The position numbers and the translations under genes are program-made. Under the pieces are notes generated by a model, which ran no database searches, was not told the DNA's origin, and saw nothing but the letters and a program-made list of their open reading frames with translations. This document shows, piece by piece, positions 52,594 to 60,696 of a stretch of DNA of 64,000 nucleotides. Position 1 is the first letter of the stretch. Every line of letters starts with the position of its first letter. Source of the DNA: Runella sp. SP2 (GTDB lineage: Bacteria; Bacteroidota; Bacteroidia; Cytophagales; Spirosomataceae); assembly GCF_003711225.1 (NCBI RefSeq), contig NZ_CP031030.1:1922001-1986000 (forward strand). The letters are read 5' to 3'.

Positions 52594-55239
52594 TTACTTT
52601 TGTTGTGATAAAAAGGTTAACAATGAGGCAAATTCCTCGTACGAAAGGGCATTGACCAAGCCCGAAGGCATCATTGAAGTTTCCATTTCTTTGCGACTAA
52701 CGATGTCAGCGGTTTTAATGGTATAAACTTGTCCTGCAATGTCTCTCAAAACGACGCGAGCCGACGACTCTTCAGTGATAAAACCAGAGTAAACTTTGTT
52801 ACGTTTAGCTGTGATAGTCACCGATGCAAAACCTTGGGAAATCGAGGCATTTGGCTTTAAGATTGACTCTGCAATTTGTTCACGGTTCATAATCGACCCA
52901 ATTTGCCCCATAAACGGCCCTTTCATGGGTTCAGTTTTTGACAAGCTGTGGCAAGCGATGCAACCTTGCTGCGTAAATAGTGTTTTACCCAACGCCACAT
53001 CTCCCTGGATTTTGGCCATGGCAAGCATCACGTCTTCAATCGAAGCTTCACCTATTTGCCCTTTTTTATTACGGATTTTGTCTAAATCAATCTTTACCTC
53101 TTCCTTCACCGCGGCTACTTCTTCAACCCCAAACTCTGGTATTTCCATGCGATGACGGCTGTTGAGTTCCACAAAGAAGGGTTTGTCGTTTAGCTTTTTC
53201 GATTCTTCCATCAAGAAATCCTTAATGCTCGACGAGGCTTCCCACGTAATACCTTTATAATAAGGGCCGTGCGTGTCGGGGCGGGTGCTCCACCACCACG
53301 AACCGTCGTAATCGGCTTCTTTTTTGTACAAACGTGAAAGGGTAACGATGATTTGTTTTTTAAGGGCAGCGTCGTTTGATTTTTGGTAGGCATTGATTAA
53401 TCCCGAAACTGCTTTGGGGTCGTGCATGTAGCGAAGTGCCCAAAGCGCGAGGGTTGAGTTTTCGGTTCCAATAGCCTTTACACACGCATTGACAGCATTG
53501 AGTGCCACCAACGAACGCACCGCCACGTGAGGCAAAATTATCGCTGAATTAGGGGTAGCATGTGGCCCTTCTGTTCCCATTGCTGGTGGAGCAAAACTTG
53601 CTGGGACTGGTGTTTTAAGGAGCGATTGGGCTGCTTCCGTTTTTCCAAGACGTCCAAGACCTACGGTTGCTGCTAATCGAACGCGTGGTGAGGCATCGTT
53701 AAGTGCTTGAAGGAAAGCTTCACTTGGAACGTTTGAATTGTAAATTTTACGGTCGGCCAAAGCCCGAAGCGCATACTCACGCATGGCTGCATCTGAAATC
53801 AATTTGGCTAAATTGTCATTGGCATTCACACCAGCGGCTTGAGCATACGTGTACATGGCAGCAATGCGTACAACCAATGGAAGTTTAGCATTGGTTACCA
53901 ACGCCCAAACAGGTTTTACAATCTTGTCGGCGGGGCGAGTGAGAAGCTCTTGCTGAGCGGCTAGACGAGCGACCCCACTTCCAGATTTAAGAAGGTCAAT
54001 TAATTTAGAGTTCGATAACTCTTGCGGGTTTTTGAACGATTTATACGTCCATTGTTTCGGAGTAGCTCTTACGACAAATCCTTTTTTTGGATTTCCTGAA
54101 TAACCTGCCCCGTCCCAAGCTGAAAGGTAAGCACGACCCGAAGCGTCCACGTCCACGTCGGTGATTTGGGCTAATTTGACAAAACTTTCTTCTTTTTGGG
54201 TAAAACTTGGCCCATCGGGTGTCACACGATGAATGTACAATTGGCTGCGACCCCAGTCGGCCATCATTGGTACTTGGTTGTACTGGGCAGGCCAAGTGTC
54301 GTCGTCCATAAATAAAGCACCCGTTCCCGAACCACCGCCAACGTCGATGAGTGCAGGGATGATTTCGTCGGTAAAGTGCTTGAACAAAACAGGATAACCA
54401 TATTCGCCAGACTGGATTTGGTTGCTGAACCGTACGTTCCAGCCGCCGCCATCGTTGGTATTTCCACGGGCAAAAATATTCATGTAAGGGTCAATCGCCA
54501 CGTCATAAATGTTACGAAGGCCGTGGGTATAAACCTCAATTTCGGTGCCGTCAGGACGAACGCGCACTACGCCACCACCAAGCATGGTCATTTTTTTGCC
54601 ACTTCGGTCGGTGGCGTTGTGGAAACCAAAATCGCCCACGGCAATGTATATCCATCCATCAATCCCCATCCGAATCCCATTGGTGGCGTGGTCAGTACCG
54701 CGACTTTGTAAAAATTTAGGGGAACTAATGTGTTGAATCAACGGACTTGAAGGGCCATCAGCCACGCCATCGTGATTTTTATCTTCAAATACCACCAAGT
54801 CCATGCCCGAGGCGATGCCTGTTTCTTTGGAAAAAACGGTATGTAAAACATAAACTTTATCGCCCATCGAAATAATACCACGAGGGTTGTCAACAGTAGC
54901 ATATACGGTGTGGGAATCTACTTTGCCGTCGTTGTTGGAGTCCACCAATCGAACGATACGACCGTTACCAGGTTTTTTTCCTAATGAACCAATCATGTCC
55001 ACGCCAACGTAAACTTCGCCCGTAGGTGCTACGGCCAAACAAGCTGGACTAGGAGTGAGGTCGGCGCCTGCAAAGTGACTAATAGCCAGTTCGGCAGGCC
55101 AACTGCTGGCATTGGGAAGTGAGTCAGCGGGTGTGACGGTAACGCTTGTTAAACTGTTGGAGTTTTGGTTCCAAAAAGAGGTAAAATTGAAAAGAATAAG
55201 TAGAAAGACGGATAACGTCGCGAAGTAAATCTTGGACAT
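52594..55239 (-). CDS. PVC-type heme-binding dehydrogenase-like protein with cytochrome c domain
   Basis: About 881 residues from ATG 55239 with a Sec signal (SVFLLILFNFTSFW). An NHL/sorbosone-dehydrogenase-like propeller makes up the first half (CLAVAPTGEVYVGVDMIGSLG, GYPVLFKHFTDEI), HEAT-like repeats the middle (SPRVRLAATVGLGRLG), and the cytochrome c domain the end (CIACHSLSKTEPM with MPSGLV as Met ligand). It is the partner of the DUF1080 gene downstream. Electron acceptance during sugar oxidation in the periplasm is the likely role. It differs from the 28223-31135 protein in propeller type, so the two are not recent duplicates. Confidence 0.87.
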   Translation of the reverse strand: MSKIYFATLSVFLLILFNFTSFWNQNSNSLTSVTVTPADSLPNASSWPAELAISHFAGADLTPSPACLAVAPTGEVYVGVDMIGSLGKKPGNGRIVRLVDSNNDGKVDSHTVYATVDNPRGIISMGDKVYVLHTVFSKETGIASGMDLVVFEDKNHDGVADGPSSPLIQHISSPKFLQSRGTDHATNGIRMGIDGWIYIAVGDFGFHNATDRSGKKMTMLGGGVVRVRPDGTEIEVYTHGLRNIYDVAIDPYMNIFARGNTNDGGGWNVRFSNQIQSGEYGYPVLFKHFTDEIIPALIDVGGGSGTGALFMDDDTWPAQYNQVPMMADWGRSQLYIHRVTPDGPSFTQKEESFVKLAQITDVDVDASGRAYLSAWDGAGYSGNPKKGFVVRATPKQWTYKSFKNPQELSNSKLIDLLKSGSGVARLAAQQELLTRPADKIVKPVWALVTNAKLPLVVRIAAMYTYAQAAGVNANDNLAKLISDAAMREYALRALADRKIYNSNVPSEAFLQALNDASPRVRLAATVGLGRLGKTEAAQSLLKTPVPASFAPPAMGTEGPHATPNSAIILPHVAVRSLVALNAVNACVKAIGTENSTLALWALRYMHDPKAVSGLINAYQKSNDAALKKQIIVTLSRLYKKEADYDGSWWWSTRPDTHGPYYKGITWEASSSIKDFLMEESKKLNDKPFFVELNSRHRMEIPEFGVEEVAAVKEEVKIDLDKIRNKKGQIGEASIEDVMLAMAKIQGDVALGKTLFTQQGCIACHSLSKTEPMKGPFMGQIGSIMNREQIAESILKPNASISQGFASVTITAKRNKVYSGFITEESSARVVLRDIAGQVYTIKTADIVSRKEMETSMMPSGLVNALSYEEFASLLTFLSQQK

Positions 55240-55316
55240 TGTGGGTGTAAATTGAGTGGATTGGAAATGGATAAAATACAAAAAGGCGCAATTTACGCCT
55301 TTTTTACTTTAACCGT

Positions 55317-55708
55317 GCGGGTGGATTCTCAAAACCACCCCGTCGTAGAAATATTGCTTGTTGCGTTTGTTTTTTGAGGTTTTGAGAAACCTCAGGCACG
55401 GCGGTGTGCGGTGGATTCTCAAAACCACCCGCGTTAGTAAATATTGCTTGTTGCGTTTGTTTTTTGAGGTTTTGAGAAACCTCAGGCACGGCGGTGTGCG
55501 GGTGGTTTCTCAAAACCACCCCGTCGTAGAAATATTGCTTGTTGCGTTTGTTTTCTGAGGTTTTGAGAAACCTCAGGCACGGCGGTGTGCGAGTGGTTTC
55601 TCAAAACCACCCGCGTTGGTAAATATTGCTTGTTGCGTTTGTTTTTTGAGGTTTTGAGAAACCTCAGGCACGGGATGGTGTGCGGGTGGTTTCTCAAAAC
55701 CACCCGTA
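55317..55708. repeat. Tandem array of TGAG hairpins, 91-bp period, five units
   Basis: The hairpin GTGG[AT]TT-CTCA-AAACCAC starts at 55321, 55411, 55502, 55593 and 55686. Between successive copies lies a conserved AT-rich spacer with TATTGCTTGTTGCG and a second hairpin GAGGTTT-TGAG-AAACCTC. The array sits between two minus-strand genes. Open frames across it on both strands are repeat artefacts. Confidence 0.93.
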
Positions 55709-55736
55709 TTCTTGCAATGATAAGTGTTCAAACAAA

Positions 55737-58574
55737 TTACAAGCCCGTCGATACGAATATACCAAAATGGAAAGATTGGTTGGGTTTGGTAGGGTCTTTG
55801 TCCAACAAAAATGAATTCCGAAGCCCAATGCTGATAGGTAAGATATTCAAAAAAGTATTGTCCAAAATAAGTTCCGCTCCAGCTGAACGGTAGGTCGTTT
55901 TGGCTTTTGCTGTAAGTCGTTCGGTGATAGCGTAATCGTAAAAAAGATTGGCCCTTATTCGCTTAAAATATGTAATTCCGAACAAACCTGCATCGGGGTA
56001 AAAAAGCGGCAAACCATAATCGACCGTTAGGCTCGTTACTTGGTCGTTGGCAGGGGCGTTGTAGCCGCGTGGATAGACAAATGTATCGGAGAATTGGTAA
56101 GAATTACTCAAAAGTTCTTTCTGGAAAGCCCCTTTAGCCTGAATGGCGTGATTTTTACCAATACCAGGGAGATAGACCGTACTAGAAGCAACGGTTTTGG
56201 AATTGTCGTCACCGTTTAGGGTAGAAATGCTGGCCAATTGAAGGGCAAAACCAAGCCTCGGCCCAACATTTTGATAGGCCCTACGACGTACTGTACTAAA
56301 GGTCAGTCCCACGTTACTGCTCAAAAACGAGTTGTCGGGCTTACTGGCGACGTTATCAATGGTAAAATTGGTCAAATTTCGCTGCGTGATGGTGACATAC
56401 GGCAACAGCGACGTAGAGAAATTGCCTTTGAGCCAGCGGAGAGGAATGCCTACTTGGGCTGACAGGTCTAATTCATTAAACTGTTGACTGACTACTTGAT
56501 TGTTTTGTAAAACGGCGGTGCTGCGTTGGCCATACTCCGTCATAAAGGTAAGGTCAGGGTAGAAACGGGCAATTTTTAGCAAGGCATTAAACGAATTACT
56601 TCCCGCTTCGTTAAAGTTGGCACTTCCCCCAAAACTTAGTGAAACATCGTTAAGGAAATTGTCGAATTGGACGCTTAAAGACGGATTGCTTGGCGATGGA
56701 ATAATGTTCCAACTGTGCAATTTTAAGCCTTTGAATAGCCCTCGGTAAGATTTGACGCCGTATTCTTGAGTAGGTAGTTTTTCAAAAATTGAGCCTCCTT
56801 CTTCGGGGAAATTAGAGGCTTTAAAAATGGGCAATTCAAAAGGTTCTTTCACCACAAATTCGGCAGGGTTGCTGGCGTCAAGTGATTGTTTTGAAATGAC
56901 ATAACCCATGTTGGTAAACTCTGTAAAATAAAGTGTTTTGCCATCTTTGCTTACTTCTGGCTCAAAAGCAGCTACGGGAACGGAGGTGACTTTTGAGATT
57001 TTTTTGCTCCCCGCTAAATCAGTACAATAGATGTTGTCGATGGTCGAAAACGAGGCATTGAAATAGACTTTATCGTTGGAAATTACTGGCGATTCAATCG
57101 TATGGTGCGTCCAAGGCGTTAAAAGTGTAATTCCTTTTTCATTGACGTTAATTTTGGCAAGTGCCAATTGACTTTGGTGTTTGGCAATGCTAATCAGGGC
57201 GTCACCGTTTTCAGTCCATGCCAGCCGAGAAAAGAAATAATCATCAGGGTTATTGATTGTTTCTAGTAATTTTCCCGAAACTGCATCTAACAAGTGAATT
57301 TCATTTTTTAACATAGGTGAGACATACACTGCCGCTATTTTACGGCCATCTGGCGAAGCAACAGGGGAGAAATAGCGGGTTTTGTGGGTAAGTTGTCTTT
57401 TTTGTTGAGTCTGTAAATCAAACAGATAGATGTTGGTGAAATCCTGATAGCCGCGACGAGGGTTGCGCGATAATTCAGCCCAGGCGACGATGTTTCCGTT
57501 CAGGCTAAAGAAGTCGTCGTTGTTATAGCCGATGGTTGTTAGTACTTTTTCATTGCCGTTTTCGAGCTGGACGAGTTGGTCGGTTTGTTTGTAACTGCTT
57601 TTACGCGCAACGAGAATGTCATTTTTCCAAGCCCTTGGATAACGATAATCGGTCACAGTTCGCTTGTTTTTTTGGATGACAGCTTGCGTCGGAATCAGCG
57701 TAGTAGCATCGAGGCGTTCTTGCCACGCTTGCTTATTTTCTTTCCAAGCAAGTTTGTACAAATTGGTTGAATTATAGCCCAGGTTCCGCTTGAGCGCTCT
57801 CGAAAATGGATACACAATTCCTTTGTAGCGAGCAGCTTCGGCGTGGATTTTGGCCGTAATGTCGTTTCCTTTCAATTGACGAGCTTGGGTAAGCATTAAG
57901 TAGCCAAGTCGATAATGGTCTGGCACGAGACTGCGAAAAGAACCATTTCGGTTTTTTTGGTAGGAATAATTTATTCCGACGTTGGCCAATGAACGTTGCT
58001 CAAGGGTAAAAAAACTGGTTCTTCCACGCCCGTTTTTACTAAGGGCAGTTTCAGAAATAACGGCATCACCTTCGCTGTACCAATTTGGGATACTCAAGGC
58101 GCTCAACAAAGACCAAAGTCCTTGACCTTGAAGAATCGAACCCAGTTTTGTAACACCTCGTCGCGAATTGAGGGTTTGAAGCACGTGGCGGTATTCGTGA
58201 ACAGACAAAACATCCAGCCAATTTTGGCTTCCCAAAAGAAGATTGGATGCGGGAGGGGTACAAAAAAATTCAGAACGAAACGGGGCAAGGGCTACGTATC
58301 CGTTGGGGTTGACGGTTTGGGTTTGCAAGACAATGTTAATGCGTCCTTTTTTGTCGCCGATGGAACGACGATTATTGAGGTCAATAAAATTTACCACGTT
58401 GGCTACGCGCTGTGCTTGTGGTTCGATGCCTTTGGGAAAAATAATGTTGGCTGAGGGAGATGAAAGCACTTGCCATTGCTGACCTGTAACATGGCCCCCA
58501 AATTGGTCTTGGGCAAAAACATAGCACCCAGAAAGACTGAACAAAAGTGCAGAATAGAATTTTTTACATTTCAT
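55737..58574 (-). CDS. Outer-membrane protein with peptidase-like domain, beta-propeller and barrel
   Basis: About 945 residues from ATG 58574 (MKCKKFYSALLFSLSGCYVFAQ signal). Residues 20-300 look like a gluzincin metallopeptidase: LSVHEYRHVLQTL (HExxH) and, downstream, WYSEGDAVISETA (the Glu ligand). Next comes a TolB/DPP4-like propeller (RQLTHKTRYFSPVASPDGRKIAAVY, RLAWTENGDALISIAKH) and, from about 650, a beta-barrel of surface-antigen type (GLKLHSWNIIPS, RGYNAPANDQVTSLTVDYGLP ... FHFGIFVSTGL). All three parts would be at or in the outer membrane. The family is widespread in Bacteroidota but its role is unknown to me. Confidence 0.8.
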   Translation of the reverse strand: MKCKKFYSALLFSLSGCYVFAQDQFGGHVTGQQWQVLSSPSANIIFPKGIEPQAQRVANVVNFIDLNNRRSIGDKKGRINIVLQTQTVNPNGYVALAPFRSEFFCTPPASNLLLGSQNWLDVLSVHEYRHVLQTLNSRRGVTKLGSILQGQGLWSLLSALSIPNWYSEGDAVISETALSKNGRGRTSFFTLEQRSLANVGINYSYQKNRNGSFRSLVPDHYRLGYLMLTQARQLKGNDITAKIHAEAARYKGIVYPFSRALKRNLGYNSTNLYKLAWKENKQAWQERLDATTLIPTQAVIQKNKRTVTDYRYPRAWKNDILVARKSSYKQTDQLVQLENGNEKVLTTIGYNNDDFFSLNGNIVAWAELSRNPRRGYQDFTNIYLFDLQTQQKRQLTHKTRYFSPVASPDGRKIAAVYVSPMLKNEIHLLDAVSGKLLETINNPDDYFFSRLAWTENGDALISIAKHQSQLALAKINVNEKGITLLTPWTHHTIESPVISNDKVYFNASFSTIDNIYCTDLAGSKKISKVTSVPVAAFEPEVSKDGKTLYFTEFTNMGYVISKQSLDASNPAEFVVKEPFELPIFKASNFPEEGGSIFEKLPTQEYGVKSYRGLFKGLKLHSWNIIPSPSNPSLSVQFDNFLNDVSLSFGGSANFNEAGSNSFNALLKIARFYPDLTFMTEYGQRSTAVLQNNQVVSQQFNELDLSAQVGIPLRWLKGNFSTSLLPYVTITQRNLTNFTIDNVASKPDNSFLSSNVGLTFSTVRRRAYQNVGPRLGFALQLASISTLNGDDNSKTVASSTVYLPGIGKNHAIQAKGAFQKELLSNSYQFSDTFVYPRGYNAPANDQVTSLTVDYGLPLFYPDAGLFGITYFKRIRANLFYDYAITERLTAKAKTTYRSAGAELILDNTFLNILPISIGLRNSFLLDKDPTKPNQSFHFGIFVSTGL

Positions 58575-58697
58575 AGAGGGAATTGTTGGACAGTAAATAT
58601 AAATAGGTTGTGAAGTAACTTGACGTACAGGGCACTGGCAGGTCACAACGTAATCTAATAGTATATTATATGAAGGAAAAAAGCTAAGACTATCTCC

Positions 58698-58732
58698 AAA
58701 AACAAGACTAAGGCTGAACGAATCTTGTTTTT
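58698..58732 (-). terminator. Terminator-like hairpin
   Basis: AAAAACAAGA at 58698-58707 pairs with TCTTGTTTTT at 58723-58732. On the minus strand it follows the small membrane protein gene and precedes the gene at 58574. Confidence 0.55.
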
Positions 58733-58753
58733 AGGATGGAAGTGTGGTGCTTA

Positions 58754-58777
58754 TTTTTGGTATAATTATACCAAAAA
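58754..58777. promoter_or_regulatory. 24-bp perfect palindrome, operator-like
   Basis: TTTTTGGTATAA and its exact reverse complement abut without a spacer. The lack of a loop makes it a poor terminator and a good site for a dimeric repressor. It lies about 180 bases upstream of the gene starting at 58574. No regulator gene is adjacent. Confidence 0.45.
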
Positions 58778-58887
58778 CAAGTTTAAAAAAAGATGAAATA
58801 GAAACAGTCATGTCCAAAAGAGAGAACCAAATGGTTATTTGTTTAACTGTATTGATTACTCAAATTTGGGTTAATCTTCTTCATCCT

Positions 58888-59064
58888 TTAACTGCCTGTA
58901 TTGGTATATGTATATAAAATGGCACTTGCGCCAAAGCAAATCACCATTAAGATACGTGGGAAGTTCCATTCTACCAGAAAGCCAGCCAATATGCTGACAA
59001 GAGTAGCAAAGCCCATACCAATGGCTGCGATTTTAGACCATCTACGGCGTTTGTCTAATTCCAT
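58888..59064 (-). CDS. Small membrane protein of 58 residues
   Basis: ATG 59064-59062 to TAA 58890-58888. After a basic start (MELDKRRRWSKIA) two membrane helices follow (GMGFATLVSILAGFLV and ILMVICFGASAILYTY) joined by a short turn EWNFPR. The start overlaps the last 23 bases of the hydrolase gene, so translation may be coupled. No family recognised; coding is supported by the clean two-helix pattern and position. Confidence 0.6.
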   Translation of the reverse strand: MELDKRRRWSKIAAIGMGFATLVSILAGFLVEWNFPRILMVICFGASAILYTYTNTGS

Positions 59065-59947
59065 TTTTTAAGAAGTGAAGAAGTGTTGAAGTAAAAATGG
59101 TTGATTTCTCAAGGTTGGATAAATGCCCTGAGTTTTTAACGACAAAGGTAGAAGAATTCGGGATACGCTCGGCCATCACTTTCGCCATCCGATGAAACGT
59201 TTCCTCTTCTTTACTTCCTGTCAAAATAAGGGTTTGGGCTTGAATGAGCGGAAGTAATTCTAGGGTATGAGGGGGGCCAAAGTACGGGTTGATACGGGGA
59301 TTGATGAGGTGGTCACCGTGGTAGTCGGCGGTCATTTCACTCAGTCGAATGACCGCGCGGTCTTCGGCCGCGTACAAACGCGTGAAAGGCGAACGAAGCC
59401 AAAACTCTTGCTGCTCGTCGTGCCAACCTTGCTGAGAAATAATGCCAACGGCTTTGTGAAGCGACGCCGATAATTCGGGGGTATATTCCTCAAAACCATC
59501 AAGCTCGGTATTAGCAGCAACGATTTTAAGGACACGTTGAGGATAACGAGCCGCAAAATGAAGCGCAATGTTAGCGCCCATTCCTGCCCCAACAAGGTGC
59601 GTTTGCGTTATACCCAATGAATCTAGTAATGCCTTGAGGTCGTCGGTGGGGTCGTGGGGGTCGCGTGCGCGGGCTGATTGTCCAAACCCACGCACGTCGT
59701 ATCGAATAACTCGGTATCGTTTATTTAATTTTGACCATTGGCTATCCCACTGTCGGTTGTCGAGGGCAAATCCATGAATCAAGACTACTGTTTCGCCTTT
59801 TCCCGCCGCTTCATAATACAGCCGAGTGTCATTGACTGCCAATTTACCCGAGACAATTTTAGATTGGGCAAGGGCAACTACGCTGCTACATAGCAGCCAA
59901 CACAGCAAAGCCAACAAAGAATGTCGTGAATGATGGGTTGGATACAT
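59042..59947 (-). CDS. Exported alpha/beta-hydrolase-fold protein lacking the catalytic serine
   Basis: 301 residues with a Sec signal (LLALLCWLLCSSVVALAQ). The fold is clear: VVLIHGFALDNRQW (oxyanion loop), VIRYDVRGFGQS, and the nucleophile elbow LVGAGMGANIALHFAARYP. In the elbow the serine of G-x-S-x-G is glycine (residue 122, codon 59584-59582, GGA). The catalytic-acid strand reads LILTGSKEEETF without the usual Asp, while the histidine (NSGHLSNLEKS) is kept. It is thus probably not a normal serine hydrolase; it may bind a ligand or use another chemistry. The DinB gene precedes it by about 20 bases. Confidence 0.82.
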   Translation of the reverse strand: MYPTHHSRHSLLALLCWLLCSSVVALAQSKIVSGKLAVNDTRLYYEAAGKGETVVLIHGFALDNRQWDSQWSKLNKRYRVIRYDVRGFGQSARARDPHDPTDDLKALLDSLGITQTHLVGAGMGANIALHFAARYPQRVLKIVAANTELDGFEEYTPELSASLHKAVGIISQQGWHDEQQEFWLRSPFTRLYAAEDRAVIRLSEMTADYHGDHLINPRINPYFGPPHTLELLPLIQAQTLILTGSKEEETFHRMAKVMAERIPNSSTFVVKNSGHLSNLEKSTIFTSTLLHFLKNGIRQTP

Positions 59948-59968
59948 AATTGGCTAAGGCATATCGAC

Positions 59969-60532
59969 TTAGTACATGTCATTGAAGTCGGTAATACCAC
60001 CTGAGCGGTAATAGTCGTCTTCGTCGTTACGGCTTTGTTTGCCCAAGCCTTTGTAAGTAAGTGCTTTTTTGAGAATCGAGATTTGGCCCGCGTGGTACAA
60101 ATCATGCTGTAAAATTCCGTGAAGCATGGTATAATAATCGTACTCCCGTCCTGGTACGATTTCCTCTAAAAATTCGTCATCTTCCCGCTTTTCAAGCTCC
60201 GCAATAAGCTCTTCTTGGCTCAAACTAAGTTCCATTTGGAGTGCTTCCCATTCAAATTCATCAAACATCGGGAACGTCTTCCAGTCGCGTGATTTTGTTA
60301 CTTCATACTCACCGTCACCTTGTAATCGTTTGATGACAAAGATGCGCCAGGTGGTCATGTGATAAAGAAGTTCGGCGATACAATGGGTATTCGGCATGAT
60401 TTTTTCGGCAGCCATTTCCCACGATACATCGCTCAATACTTCTACCACCGATGGCCCATGCCATGCCCCTTCACTTTCGTAGATTAGATTAAATTGGTCA
60501 ATAATGCGTAATAACTCTTCTTTTGCGTCCAT
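59969..60532 (-). CDS. DinB-family protein
   Basis: About 187 residues from ATG 60532; the longer frame starts with TTG. The four-helix DinB/YfiT fold is indicated by HCIAELLYHMTTWRIFVIKRL and LHGILQHDLYHAGQISILKKAL, which together supply the three metal-binding histidines. DinB-like proteins act as metal-dependent thiol transferases or have unknown roles; a stress link is common. It lies directly before the serine-less hydrolase gene and probably shares its transcript. Confidence 0.85.
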   Translation of the reverse strand: MDAKEELLRIIDQFNLIYESEGAWHGPSVVEVLSDVSWEMAAEKIMPNTHCIAELLYHMTTWRIFVIKRLQGDGEYEVTKSRDWKTFPMFDEFEWEALQMELSLSQEELIAELEKREDDEFLEEIVPGREYDYYTMLHGILQHDLYHAGQISILKKALTYKGLGKQSRNDEDDYYRSGGITDFNDMY

Positions 60533-60564
60533 TGTGATGTTATAAGACAATCTTTGTTAAACTC

Positions 60565-60572
60565 CAAAGGTA
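60565..60572 (-). promoter_or_regulatory. -7 promoter element of the DinB gene
   Basis: On the minus strand TACCTTTG, a TAnnTTTG match, 32 bases before the ATG at 60532. Confidence 0.45.
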
Positions 60573-60635
60573 CTCAATTCTTGTTTTGTTCGGTAAACTT
60601 GCGACTGTTTTCGTAGAAAAACCAAAGTGAACGTG

Positions 60636-60643
60636 TACTTTTG
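60636..60643 (+). promoter_or_regulatory. -7 promoter element of mltG
   Basis: TACTTTTG matches TAnnTTTG; the ATG is at 60697. Confidence 0.45.
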
Positions 60644-60696
60644 CACTGTAGATTCTATTGGCAGCCTCGTTCATTTGTTCAAATTGACTCATTATC

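Noticed and set aside
55304..55893. Open frames on both strands of the 55-kb array
   Set aside because: Same artefact of the repeated hairpins; no start signals or conserved protein character.
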